Made by a program: the position numbers and the translations under genes
Source: DASXQK01 sp963757155
GTDB taxonomy: Bacteria > Pseudomonadota > Alphaproteobacteria > Dongiales > Dongiaceae
DNA: 64,000 nucleotides
Direction of reading: 5' to 3'
Assembly: GCA_963757155.1 (NCBI GenBank)
Contig: CAVWQS010000021.1
Span: forward strand, 1 to 64,000
The notes under the pieces: generated by a model
Told to the model about the DNA's origin: nothing
The model's input: only the letters and a program-made list of their open reading frames with translations
Database searches by the model: none
Shown here: one piece after another, positions 1 through 9,440 of the stretch
How the letters are laid out: each line of letters starts with the position of its first letter
How positions within the stretch are numbered: position 1 is the first letter of the stretch

Positions 1-596
1 GCCTTGTGGACAATCAGGTTGGAGATGATCGGCTATGTCCTGGTGGCGCTGTTGCTGGGCGTCTCGCTGCTCGAAGAGAAGCGCCAATTCTCTCGGTCCT
101 GGTGGCTTTGGCCGTGATCGCTATCGCCGCCGTCTACGGGAGGGTCGTGCCGTCCAAATGGATCGTCGATCTGCTGTTCGTCCTACCGGCGTTCTGATGC
201 GGGATCATTATGAACTGGCTGGTCGGGCTGCATCGGCCGCGGGGCTGGATTGCCCTGATCTGTGGGCTCGGCCTTCTCCCTGCCGCCTATTTTCATCTGC
301 TTCCCGAGATCTTCTGCTACTTGGCGGTCTATCCGGTGATCTGGCTCGGCGCTGTCCGCTTCCCGCCCTTCGCCTGGGTCGGCGCCCATGGCGATATTTC
401 ATACGGGGTCTATCTCTATGGCTGGCCGGTGACGCAGCTGATCCGCTCCGCCGTCGGGGAAGGTTGGTCAGGCTATCAGATGGCCGCGATCGCCTTGCCG
501 GCGACGGCAGTGCTCGGCTACCTCTCCTGGCATCTCATCGAGAAGCCTGCGCTCAGCTACAAGAAGGCCCCGGTCAAGGCCGACACGGTCGGATAA
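1..596 (+). pseudogene. Acyltransferase 3 family protein, C-terminal part, disrupted
   Basis: This is the C-terminal half of an integral-membrane O-acyltransferase (OafA/Acyltransferase 3 type); the 5' end lies outside the window. Frame 1 reads WTIRLEMIGYVLVALLLG, the usual WT..E transmembrane stretch of the family. The reading then has to move to frame 3 near base 80-90 to continue as APILSVLVALAVIAIAAVYG, and it meets an in-frame TGA at 195-197. From 198 the same frame runs on through SYGVYLYGWPV and LSWHLIEKPAL, the family's typical last segments (H.IE+P). One frameshift plus one stop suggest a pseudogene, although the frameshift alone could be a sequencing error. Such enzymes acetylate cell-surface polysaccharide, which suits the neighbouring locus. 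Confidence 0.6.
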
Positions 597-1405
597 GCCC
601 TCACCCGGCACCTTCGGCCCCGCACGGGAGGTCGGGGTAAGGGATTTATGGTTTCCTCGCCCTCGGGGAGGTGGCCGTGAGCAAAGCTGGACGGGTAACT
701 GGCTCCGGCGCTTGGCGCGCCGGAAGGCGTGGGCGCCCAAGATCGACAATTGCCGGCTAATAGCCACGAGCCAAGTTGCACAGTTAAGGGCCCATTGCAT
801 CCTTTGTATCGTCCGCACTGTTCCGCAGCCGCATAGCAATTGCCATTCGGGCCGCCCGTTCCCGATGAGCCGCAGCCCCTGCCGCTCTGTATTCCCCGGC
901 CGCCCCTCGCCCCCATGACAGCCGCTTCCCATGAGCCAGCAACCAGGAATTTATCATCGCGCGCCAAAAGTGACCGGCAAGCAGATTAGATCCGCATCCG
1001 AAGACAACTCTTTACTAAAACAGTAGGCCGGACGTTAGAGCCACAGTCGCTCATTCCATAAGCTGTTGAATACAATAGCTTATTGTTGGATAGCTCACTC
1101 TGCACCTGCCATTCGCTAGCAGGAGCCCCGCTTTCGAGCGATCCCACCCAGAACAGCGCGCCGCACTACGCGGGAGCTGTGCGCTGGGATGGCAGCGACG
1201 CCAGCGCATCGAAGAAAAGCAAGCGTTCTCAGAGACAAAAGCAAGCCCGCTGAGCTAGTTAGCGCCTACAAGCCTTTGCCGCTTGCTGCGAATGACCCAT
1301 TAGTTAATACGTCTTAATAAGTAGGTACGTGTTATTAATTATTTGGTAAGAACTGCCCGCCACAAAAAGTCACGGTGGCGTACGGCTTCAGGGGAAAACG
1401 AGACG
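597..1405. other. Intergenic region without a recognisable gene
   Basis: I find no credible coding sequence here. Bases 600-650 carry a degenerate CTCACCC/GGTAAGGG inverted element like those scattered elsewhere in the window. Bases 1300-1345 are conspicuously AT-rich for this DNA (TTAATACGTCTTAATAAG and TTATTAATTATT) and probably hold the promoter of the downstream regulator, but I cannot fix -35/-10 boxes. Confidence 0.4.
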
Positions 1406-2234
1406 ATGATCAACGCTGCACCCTCCTTATCGGTATCCCGACACCCGGGAACCGCCGCCGCGCACGCATCGCGGGACAAAGCCGGAACGCAGCCTAGTTC
1501 GGCCCTGAAGGGCGCTGCCCTGGCCGAACGAGCCTCGGCAGGTGCTGAGCCCGCCGTGATTCTATACTTCGACAAGCAGCGTCTGGCGAGAGATTGCATC
1601 AGCGAGCAACTCGCGATCCATCTGCCAGAATGGACGATCGAACCTCTGGCTAGCGTCTGCGAGCTTCGAGAGGATGAAGATTGGTCCAGAGCCTCTCTGG
1701 TCAATCTTCAATACTCATGGCGAGAGCCTCCGCAACGCCGATGTTGCCCGGGAAATAGCGATGATCGCAAAGGCGGCGGCGGGCTCGTCGCTCGTGATCA
1801 TGTCGGATCTCGACGATGCGACGGAGGTGCTTCTGGCGGCTCAGCTTGGAGCCCGGGGCTATCTACCGGCTGGCTTGCCGTTCCGGCAAGTGATGGCAGC
1901 GATCCGCTTCATCAACGAGGGCGGAACTTATATTCCAGTATGCGTCCTGGCCGCGTCGTCCGAGCTTCAGCGGACATCGCCCGCCCAGCCGATGGACGAG
2001 AGGGGAAAGCCAATTGAGTTTTCGCCGCGTCAAATGCAGGTGTTGGAGCGGCTGCAACAAGGCAAGCAGAACAAGATAATCGCTTACGAGCTGGGCATGT
2101 GCGAAAGCACCGTCAAGGTGCATATCCGGCACATCATGAGGAAGCTCAACGCGCGCAACAGAACGCAGGTCGTATTGCTGACCAACAAAATGCACAGCGG
2201 ATCGGCTGTAGCCTTGGCGGAGCACGCGGCATGA
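1406..2234 (+). CDS. LuxR/NarL-type transcriptional regulator (frameshifted)
   Basis: The N-terminal half contains a degenerate receiver-like start (AVILYFDKQRLARDCISEQL). The C-terminal half is a clear GerE helix-turn-helix (FSPRQMQVLERLQQGKQNK followed by AYELGMCESTVKVHIRHIM). The halves are in different frames: after SRASLV near 1702 one extra A (GTC-A-ATC-TTC) must be skipped to read IFNTHGESLR. ATG 1406 follows a purine-rich GGGGAAAACGAG. The expected phospho-acceptor Asp of a canonical receiver is not evident, so it may act without phosphorylation. Its TGA overlaps the galE ATG (ATGA), so it is translationally coupled to the polysaccharide genes and probably regulates them. A shorter product starting at ATG 1674 is possible if the frameshift is real. 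Confidence 0.65.
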
Positions 2235-3217
2235 GTGGCGGGCGTGTACTCGTAACGGGAGGTGCCGGATTCATCGGCAGCCACACCTGCAAATTCCTTG
2301 CTGCGGCCGGCTTCGAACCGATCGTCTATGACAATCTTACCACGGGACACCGCAGTGACGTCCGGTGGGGCCCGTTCGTGGAAGGCGATATCCGGGATGC
2401 GGATCTTCTGGCTCGGACACTGCAGATACACAAGCCACATACGGTCATCCACTTCGCGGCGTCGGCCTATGTTGGCGAATCAGTCGAAAATCCCGCCAAA
2501 TATTATTCGAACAATGTTGTTGGATCGCTGTCGCTCCTTGAGGCATGCCGGCGCACGCAGACGCTGAAACTTATCTTCTCAAGCAGCTGCGCGACTTACG
2601 GGACCCCCGCGAAGCTGCCAATAAGCGAAACAACGCCCCAAAACCCCATCAGCCCCTACGGTCGCAGCAAACTGATGGTCGAGCAAATCATCGTGGACTA
2701 TGCCGCAGCCTACGGCCTGCGCTATGTCGCACTTCGGTATTTTAACGCTTGTGGTGCCGATCCGGACGGAGATCTAGGAGAAAAGCACGAGCCGGAGACG
2801 CACATCATTCCTTGTGCGCTTATGGCCCTCAGCGGGAAGTTGAAGCACCTATCCCTCTATGGAGACGATCACGAAACGGCCGACGGAACATGCGTGAGAG
2901 ACTATATCCATGTGACAGACTTGGCTCGTGCTCACGTGCAAGCAGTCGAGTATCTGGAAAAAGAGAATGACAGTATTGCTGTTAATCTGGGCTCCGGCAC
3001 GGGTACGTCGATCCGTCAAGTATTAGATGCCATAACTCGCACTACGGGTCGTTCCGTACCGGTTGTCGTTGCACCGAAGAGACCCGGCGATCCCCCCAGA
3101 CTTTTTGCCGATTTAAGCCTCGCGACCCAACGGCTTGGCTTCAGGACTCAACTGTCAGACATCGACACCATAATTCGGACAGCCGCGCCCTCGTTCGGCC
3201 TTGCCATACAGCCATGA
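2231..3217 (+). CDS. galE: UDP-glucose 4-epimerase
   Basis: Extended short-chain dehydrogenase/reductase of 328 aa that interconverts UDP-glucose and UDP-galactose in the cytoplasm. The Rossmann motif TGGAGFIGSH lies at the N-terminus, the catalytic Ser sits in SSSCATYG and the YxxxK pair in YGRSK. The GalE-typical stretches RYFNACGADP and DGTCVRDYIHVTDLA are present. ATG 2231 is chosen because it overlaps the upstream TGA by four bases; longer upstream readings would run through the regulator. Its own TGA overlaps the glycosyltransferase ATG in the same way. It probably supplies nucleotide sugar to the adjacent synthase. Confidence 0.93.
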   Translation: MSGGRVLVTGGAGFIGSHTCKFLAAAGFEPIVYDNLTTGHRSDVRWGPFVEGDIRDADLLARTLQIHKPHTVIHFAASAYVGESVENPAKYYSNNVVGSLSLLEACRRTQTLKLIFSSSCATYGTPAKLPISETTPQNPISPYGRSKLMVEQIIVDYAAAYGLRYVALRYFNACGADPDGDLGEKHEPETHIIPCALMALSGKLKHLSLYGDDHETADGTCVRDYIHVTDLARAHVQAVEYLEKENDSIAVNLGSGTGTSIRQVLDAITRTTGRSVPVVVAPKRPGDPPRLFADLSLATQRLGFRTQLSDIDTIIRTAAPSFGLAIQP

Positions 3218-5120
3218 CTGATAAATCCTCGGAACTCGGCAACCACGCGGAACAGCCCGGTCGCGCCGCTCGAGCGGGACATGCGGCACGATACGCCCAT
3301 CAGAATATTCCGACCCGGGAGCAGGGCCTCACCCCGCTACTCAACGGCACACAGAAATTAGAATTTATGGTCGGATGCGCTGCATGGTTAGCGGCAATCA
3401 TCTATTTTTGGAGCTGGTGGTTACATCCAACGCATGTCATCGGGATTGGATACTTTGCTCTGGTGACCGCGGTTCTGGTCTGGGTGACCTTCGAACCGCT
3501 GTATTTTCTAGTGATGTTCTCCGGCGCCAAGAAACCGGCCGGTATATTGCGGCTGCCACCTGCAAGCAGGGTGGCGATGGTGGTAACCAAGGCACCGTCT
3601 GAACCATTCAGTGTCGTCGCGAAGACACTCCAGGCGATGCTGGAGCAAGACTATCCTCACGACACCTGGCTGGCGGATGAAGATCCGTCACCGGAAACTA
3701 CAGAGTGGTGCGCAGCGCGAAGCATCAAGATATCCACACGCCGGGGCCGGAGCGACTATCATCGCGACACCTGGCCACGACGCACACGCTGCAAGGAAGG
3801 AAATCTCGCATTCTTCTATGATCACTATGGCTATGAGCAATACGACTTTGTTTGCCAACTCGACGCTGACCACGTCCCGGATCCGTCCTACCTGCGAGAA
3901 ATGTTACGTCCGTTTTCCGACGTTGATGTGGGGTACGTGTCAGCCCCGAGCATTTGCGACAAGAATGCTTCCGAAAGTTGGTCTGCTCGAGGTCGGCTCC
4001 ACGCCGAGGCCAGTATGCATGGCTCCCTTCAGGCCGGGTACAACGGTGGCTGGGCGCCTCTCTGCATTGGGTCTCACTACGCAGTCCGGACGGCAGCTCT
4101 AAAAGATATCGGAGGACTTGGCCCCGAGTTGGCCGAAGACCATTCCACAACTCTCATGATGAATGCGGCGGGCTGGCGCGGCGTCCACGCCATCGATGCC
4201 ATCGCTCACGGCGATGGTCCGCAGACCTTTGCTGACATGGTGACCCAGGAATTTCAGTGGTCGAGGAGTTCGTCACAGTTTTGCTCCAGTATACGCCTCG
4301 CTATCTTCCTTCGCTTTCGACTAGACTAAAAGCGCAATTCCTATTTTGTCAGCTATGGTACCCGCTATTTTCGATGTTCATGGCGCTTATCTATATTCTG
4401 CCGATTGTCGCGCTAGTGTCTGGGGTCAACTTCGCAAATGTAACCTATTCCCAGTTTTTCATGCATTTCGTGCCGATCTCTCTGGTTCTTATCTTCATGG
4501 GTTACCGCTGGCGTTCCGGCGGATCCTACCGTCCTGTGAATGGGAAGATCCTGAGTTGGGAAAAGATGCTGTTTTGCTATGCCCGATGGCCCTGGGTATT
4601 CGCGGGAACAATAACCGCCCTCCGCGACTGGATCGCTGGTTCCTCGGTCGAATTTCGCGTGACACCAAAGGGTACCGATTCGGCCGGGCCACTGCCCGTC
4701 AGGGTTCTCATGCCCTACGCGTTCTTGTCAGGAATCTCGGCCTCGGCAGTGCTGCTACTTGGCCATGTCGGCACTGCAAATGGGTTCTATATCTTCGCCA
4801 TCTTCAATGCCGGTCTCTATGCCACTTTGCTCTTGGTCATTGTCTTAAAGCACATTTCCGAGAACGGGATCACCGTTAGGTGGCGTTCGACGCCTGCTTT
4901 CGCTCACGCGCTCCTGGCCCTCCTATTGCTTCTTCCGGTTAGCGCCGGCGCCGCAATCCGCGGTCCATATGGTCTCGAGGCGATGGCCTGGGGCAGCGGC
5001 CCAATTTCGCTGACACAGGCGGAATATAAGGTCGCTGGTGCGGGACAAGGGGGCACGGGCGTGCGCGTGGTCAAGTGGCGGCTAAAGTGGTTGGGCGAAA
5101 GTGGCACGAGTACAGGATGA
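3214..5120 (+). CDS. Processive family-2 glycosyltransferase, membrane-bound (frameshifted)
   Basis: A BcsA/CrdS-like inverting polysaccharide synthase of about 635 aa. Two N-terminal membrane segments (roughly residues 50-95) precede the GT2 domain. Its nucleotide-sugar and metal motifs are DEDPSPE and QLDADH, the catalytic acid region is LAEDHST and the processivity motif is QEFQW (a variant of QxxRW). After QEFQWSRS near 4270 one base is missing, and the reading continues one frame away as VTVLLQYTPRYL followed by four or five transmembrane helices. Start ATG 3214 overlaps the galE stop (ATGA). The product cannot be deduced; a beta-glucan or a galactose-containing glucan fits the galE and GH26 context. 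Confidence 0.78.
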
Positions 5121-5406
5121 GCCTCAAGCACGAAGCTTTCGTTGATCGCTTGGCTAAGGTGGCATGAGCACGCTCTGGGCGCAGATCGAGTTTATGAATA
5201 AAAATGGAGCTTGCCTGGGAAGAGCGCCGGCCGCTGTGACAAAGACTGTATAGTAATATTGGAGTATACGAGACAACCTTAGTGCAGAATTAATTGAAGT
5301 GATTTTGGTGTATTGTTCTAATCTGGCAAGGGGAACTGGCGGCAGAGCCCTCGCTTGAGACCTAGAAGTATCTGTAACAGAAACTTGGAATATGGAGAGT
5401 AAGTTC
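5121..5406. other. Intergenic leader upstream of the GH26-like gene
   Basis: No gene seen. The stretch 5235-5330 is AT-rich compared with the surroundings (for example TAGTAATATTGGAGTATACG) and is the likely promoter region for the exported hydrolase that follows. Boxes cannot be set with confidence. Confidence 0.35.
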
Positions 5407-6354
5407 ATGAAGCGGAGAAGAATGCTGGCTGGCCTCCTGGCAGCCGCGGCAGCGCCGGTCGCGCTTACCGCTCTGGGCAAGTTTGGATGGGGCGCAGGCG
5501 AACTGCTCGCGGATAACTCGGCGGCGGTGGGAGCTTATCCAGCGAAGTATCCTCAAATAAACCATCCCGGAATCCCCTTAGGTGCGTACGACCCGCACGG
5601 CGACTTCAAGAATTATTCAGGCGTTAAGATCGAACATGTGTTCATGCCCTGGCAAGATGTCGAGCTGTCGGCTCTCTATACTGCCGATTCATATGCGCTC
5701 GAACACGGCAGGTCATTGCTGATCACGATCGAACCATGGTCGTGGTCGGAAGACTCGCGCCTAACGCCCGATCAGTTGAAGGACAGAGTGCTCGGTGGCG
5801 CTTATGACGAAACCATCAAGTCCATCGCGAAGGTCATTAGTGAGCTGAAGAGCCCCGTGACGATCAGGTGGGGACAAGAAATGGAGGATACGAGCGGCCG
5901 TTTCTCCTGGAGTGGATGGAAACCGGAAGATTACGTCGCAGCCTACCGAAGATTTCACGATCTGACCCACCCCATTGCTATGCAAGCAAAATTCATGTGG
6001 TCCCCGAAGGGCAACAGCAACCTTGCCGAATACTATCCCGGTGACGATTACACGGACGCAATAGGTCTTTCTGTGTTTGGTTTCCAAAAATACGACAACG
6101 GCAATTTCGGGCGCGACCGTACCTTTGGCGAGGTTTTGAAGCCAGGCTACGATCTGGTGGCCGCCTTCGGAAAGCCTGTCGTAGTGGCTGAGCTGGGCTA
6201 TGACGGCACCGACGGCTACGTTGCCAGTTGGGCTAAGGCGGTGACGAAGCCGAATGCCGCATTCCCGCTGCTGACGGCCGTCGTGTATTTCGACGACAAG
6301 GAGAGTTATCCCTGGCCGGGGAATTTCGGCTTGCCGGACTGGCGCGTCGCTTAG
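5407..6354 (+). CDS. Exported GH26-like glycoside hydrolase, copy 1
   Basis: 315 aa with an arginine-rich signal peptide (MKRRRMLAGLLAAAAAPVAL). The body resembles clan GH-A family 26 (beta-mannanase/glucanase-like). A candidate acid/base Glu158 lies in RWGQEMED, where family members usually have HE, and a candidate nucleophile Glu262 in VVVAELG. FMWSP and YYPGDDYTDAIGLSVF correspond to the family's conserved W and D patches. GGAGAG just upstream supports ATG 5407 over the in-frame ATG at 5392. It probably trims or releases the polymer made by the upstream synthase. A second copy lies at 8237-9187 on the other strand. The substrate is unknown. Confidence 0.72.
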   Translation: MKRRRMLAGLLAAAAAPVALTALGKFGWGAGELLADNSAAVGAYPAKYPQINHPGIPLGAYDPHGDFKNYSGVKIEHVFMPWQDVELSALYTADSYALEHGRSLLITIEPWSWSEDSRLTPDQLKDRVLGGAYDETIKSIAKVISELKSPVTIRWGQEMEDTSGRFSWSGWKPEDYVAAYRRFHDLTHPIAMQAKFMWSPKGNSNLAEYYPGDDYTDAIGLSVFGFQKYDNGNFGRDRTFGEVLKPGYDLVAAFGKPVVVAELGYDGTDGYVASWAKAVTKPNAAFPLLTAVVYFDDKESYPWPGNFGLPDWRVA

Positions 6355-6532
6355 CCGGGATGCCAAATGCCGTCATATTCGTGACTCCGGCGAAGCCGTT
6401 TGGCGCGGAACAGGCGGTAGAACAGCGCCTTTGGCGCACTTTCGAACATTCGACCAAGAAGATGTCCAGTCGGTCTTCTAGAGCGATTCCATCTGACATA
6501 TGGCTGATGCGATCAGAGGAGCTAAAGTGATC

Positions 6533-7048
6533 ATGATAAAGTATAAAGTGCGGCTCGCCGCGGTATTGCTCGCATTTTGTCTTGCGAGCTGTCGAAGTGG
6601 AGATTCTGACTCGGGGGCGGGGGACATAGCTTCTTCCGACCCGGCTAAGGTAGCGAGCGCGGCGGACGTACGTGCGATCTACATGGACAAGACCTGGGTC
6701 TGGCAGGACGGAGCAGGATACTTCGCGGAAAGCGGGCATTTTACCGCATGGTCGGGGACCGGCGAGAAGACGACCTATGCGAACGGTCTATGGTGGGTGG
6801 ACGACAAGGGCCAGCTCTGTATCGATGCGAAGTGGCGAATGACGAACGTCGCTAAGGCGAACATCACCTGCTTCGACCATCGCAGGGACGGAAATGTCTG
6901 GTACCAGAAGAAAGTGCCCTCGGGTTCCTGGTATGTCTTTAAGTCAGATCCAGGCAAACCCGATGATGAGAGCGAGAAATTGAAGAGAGGAGATCTTATC
7001 GAGGCAAAGCTGCGGACGATAGAGGCGAAACTCGGCCCGAATTCATAG
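6533..7048 (+). CDS. DUF995 family lipoprotein, copy 1
   Basis: 171 aa. The N-terminus MIKYKVRLAAVLLAFCLASC is a lipoprotein signal with a lipobox ending at Cys20. The rest matches the DUF995 pattern: DKTWVWQDGAGYF, GLWWVDDKGQLCIDAKWR, ITCFDHRRDGNVWY and SGSWYVFKSDPGKPDDE. The two internal cysteines could form a disulphide. AGAGGAG at 6515-6521 serves either ATG 6533 or GTG 6527. DUF995 proteins have no established biochemical role that I know of; here they sit beside exopolysaccharide genes. The second copy is at 7526-8043. Confidence 0.72.
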   Translation: MIKYKVRLAAVLLAFCLASCRSGDSDSGAGDIASSDPAKVASAADVRAIYMDKTWVWQDGAGYFAESGHFTAWSGTGEKTTYANGLWWVDDKGQLCIDAKWRMTNVAKANITCFDHRRDGNVWYQKKVPSGSWYVFKSDPGKPDDESEKLKRGDLIEAKLRTIEAKLGPNS

Positions 7049-7092
7049 CGCGCATCGACAATTCACAGGTTGGCATATGTGATCGAAAATAG

Positions 7093-7392
7093 TCAGTTGC
7101 GGAGTACACAGACTGAGGCCTGACCAAAGCCACTGGGGGTGCAAATATAGCGCGCACTTCCGTTGTTTGCGGGAACTGTCTTAGCGCTTTTGGTGGATGT
7201 GGTGTTTTGATTGTCGGAGGTGACATCCGAAGCCAATAGAGCCTGCATTTGTCCAGCTTTTGCGGAGTCAGATTCAGCGCCGGCAGAACGAAAGCTAGCA
7301 CCAGTCAATAACGCACCACCGCAGAGAATCAAGAGAAGGTACCGACAGACTCCGTATGTCCGCCCGGCGTCGGCCTGATTCACGTTAGACAT
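7093..7392 (-). CDS. Small predicted exported protein of unknown function
   Basis: 99 aa. It has a hydrophobic N-terminal segment (YLLLILCGGALLTGASF) ending in an Ala-x-Ala-like site (SAGAES), a polar Ser/Thr/Lys-rich middle, and a short C-terminal stretch with two cysteines (YICTPSGFGQASVCVLRN) that could form a disulphide. It lies between the two DUF995 genes, convergent to copy 1 and co-directional with copy 2. I do not recognise the family. The signal-peptide architecture is the main argument that it is real. Confidence 0.5.
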   Translation of the reverse strand: MSNVNQADAGRTYGVCRYLLLILCGGALLTGASFRSAGAESDSAKAGQMQALLASDVTSDNQNTTSTKSAKTVPANNGSARYICTPSGFGQASVCVLRN

Positions 7393-7525
7393 ATCGTCCC
7401 CCTGACAAATGTCACGGGAACATAGACGCTAGCGCATTTGAGGGCAATCAGGGGCGCGAGGAGCTGCCGCGTGGAAGGCAGGACGGCGAGCCATTGCTCG
7501 CCCGGCGCACAGCGCGACGCTCGCC

Positions 7526-8043
7526 TTATGGCGCGCTTGCGCCGACTTCCGTCCTTACCGTCTCCAGTTGCGCCTCGACCTGGTCGCCGGCCTTCAGCCT
7601 CTCGAACTCGTCGCCGGACTTGACCGGATCGGATTTGAAGACATACCAGGCACCCGAGGGATCCCTTCGCTGGTACAAGACCTTTCCGTCAGTGCGGTGG
7701 CTGAAGCAGGTGATGGCCGAGTTGGCCCCTTCTTTGGTCCGCCAGTTCCCATCGAAGCAGATGACGCCCTGGTCATTTACCCACCAGAAGCCGGTCGCAT
7801 AGCTCGCCTTGTCGCCGGACCCTGTCCACGCGCTGAAATCTCCACTCTTCGCAAAAATCCTGCACCGTCCGCCCAAAGCCAGGTCTTGTCGTCGTAAAGC
7901 TGGTGCAGATCCGCCGCACCTACGACGGTAGTCGGAGTGGGTGGAAGATTGCCCGCCGTCTCTGTTGCGACGCTTCCTCCTTGACAACCTGCGAGGCTGA
8001 TCACGATCAGTGCAGCGGCTAGTCGGGGGTTATGCTTTATCAT
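7526..8043 (-). CDS. DUF995 family lipoprotein, copy 2 (frameshifted)
   Basis: Paralogue of the 6533-7048 protein. It has the lipoprotein signal MIKHNPRLAAALIVISLAGC and the same landmarks (DKTWLWADGAGF, FWWVNDQGVICFDGNWR, ITCFSHRTDGKVLY, SGAWYVFKSDP). The reading breaks at a run of five A (plus strand 7853-7857): copy 1 has GAGYFAESGHF where this one needs six T to read GAGFFAKSGDF. One homopolymer base appears to be missing. Start ATG is at 8043. It is co-directional with and upstream of no other gene; the GH26-like copy 2 lies further upstream on the same strand. Confidence 0.68.
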
Positions 8044-8236
8044 GACTGTTATGGTTCCTCTATATATTGGCACCGGTACGTCGCTGTGAATGCTACCGGA
8101 TGACCGCCGCGACATCTATTCCGTGGTCCTAGGAGTTCGGCGCGATCTCAACGTCTGCGCCGGTCGTGGAGGCCGCGGCGCTGTTCGGGCCCACAAAGAA
8201 GCGGCGTCAGCGTGAGCTTTGACACCCGGCCAGGCA

Positions 8237-9187
8237 TCAAGGGCGAGCGAGGCTCAAGATCTCGGCCGGCGTCAACCGCCAGTCAGGTTGACCATAGGGT
8301 GGGGGCCAATGCCCCGTCTCCTTCCGGTTGAAATAGACGACCGCTTGAAGCTCAGGGAAAGCCGATTTCACGTTGAGCATCCCGGCCAGCCATCGGCGAC
8401 GATAGCCCTCGTCGCCGGAGACACCGGCCTCGGTCACGATGACCGGCTTAGCGAATCTGATCACCAGATCGTATTTTTCCTTAAGCGCATCGGCAAAGCG
8501 CTGAGGCCCGCCATAGTAATCCTGGTCGGCCTGCTGAAGAGAGAACACCGGCAGACCGATATCGTCGACGACATCCGCGCCGGGATAATACACGGCGAGA
8601 TTGGCCCTGCCGACCGGCGCCCAGAGAAACGCCGCCCTGGGCGCGAGAGGGCGGCATGTCGCGACGAAGTGGCGATAGCCGTCGATATAATCCTTGGGCA
8701 GCCTCCCAGCCCATGGATAGCGGTCGCTTTCATCCTCCATCTCTGCAGCAAAACGTATATAAGGTGGGCGCGCGAGCCGACCTGCGGCGCCGCAGATGGC
8801 CGTGATCTGGCTGTCATAGACGCCCTCGGCCACGCGCTTCATCACATTCCGGTCGCCGACGGTCCATTGCTTGTTGGTCCAAGGCTCGACTGTGACGAGC
8901 ATCCTGCGCCCCTTGCCTTCGGCAACCTGCGTCTCGGCCTTGAATTCCGCGGCGTCGAAGAGCAGCCAATGGACGAAGATATTCTCGATGGAGACGCCGG
9001 GCGCATGGGCGAAGGCGTGTTCGGGATCGTAGACGCCGAAGGCAAGACGCCCGGGCGTCTGGCCGGCGCTCACGGACTTCTGGTCTTGCGATTCTCCGAG
9101 GGAAGGACGTGCCGGCGTAACCAGGCCGAGAGCGACGGTAAGGCATGTGATTCCAGCGCAGGTGAGGAGGGTGGTTGACTTGGTCAT
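8237..9187 (-). CDS. Exported GH26-like glycoside hydrolase, copy 2
   Basis: 316 aa, almost the same length as copy 1 at 5407-6354 and alignable along its whole length: GVYDPEHAF versus GAYDPHGDF, MLVTVEPW versus LLITIEPW, RFAAEMEDESDRYPW versus RWGQEMEDTSGRFSW, YYPGADVVDDIGLPVF versus YYPGDDYTDAIGLSVF. The candidate catalytic Glu residues (AEMED and IVTEAG) are kept. A hydrophobic signal peptide follows MTKSTTLL; start ATG 9187 is preferred to the upstream ATG at 9235 because it puts the signal at the N-terminus. Together with the DUF995 copy downstream it repeats the gene order of copy 1 in inverted orientation. Confidence 0.72.
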   Translation of the reverse strand: MTKSTTLLTCAGITCLTVALGLVTPARPSLGESQDQKSVSAGQTPGRLAFGVYDPEHAFAHAPGVSIENIFVHWLLFDAAEFKAETQVAEGKGRRMLVTVEPWTNKQWTVGDRNVMKRVAEGVYDSQITAICGAAGRLARPPYIRFAAEMEDESDRYPWAGRLPKDYIDGYRHFVATCRPLAPRAAFLWAPVGRANLAVYYPGADVVDDIGLPVFSLQQADQDYYGGPQRFADALKEKYDLVIRFAKPVIVTEAGVSGDEGYRRRWLAGMLNVKSAFPELQAVVYFNRKETGHWPPPYGQPDWRLTPAEILSLARP

Positions 9188-9440
9188 CGTGTCACTGCTT
9201 TCTACGGCGAGGGCCAACCTCGGGCTTGGATGCAAAAGCGCGGGCAGCAGCCATGAGTTCAGCTTCTGCCGATGAGGCCGGTGATGATGTCAACCCGGAT
9301 CGTCGCGGCGGCACCCGCCACGCGCGAGTATAGACCAGATTGCGGCGCTGCGAACTGATCCACGCCGATGAGGAGGCAATTAAGACTATCCCTGGCGTGA
9401 AGCGTCGGGGCCACCGTCGGGACGACGAGGGCGACGCCGA

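Noticed and set aside
9240..9440. IS110-type transposase remnant
   Set aside because: A short plus-strand stretch reads ELIHADEEAIKTIPGV, reminiscent of IS110 ends, but no further motif supports it.
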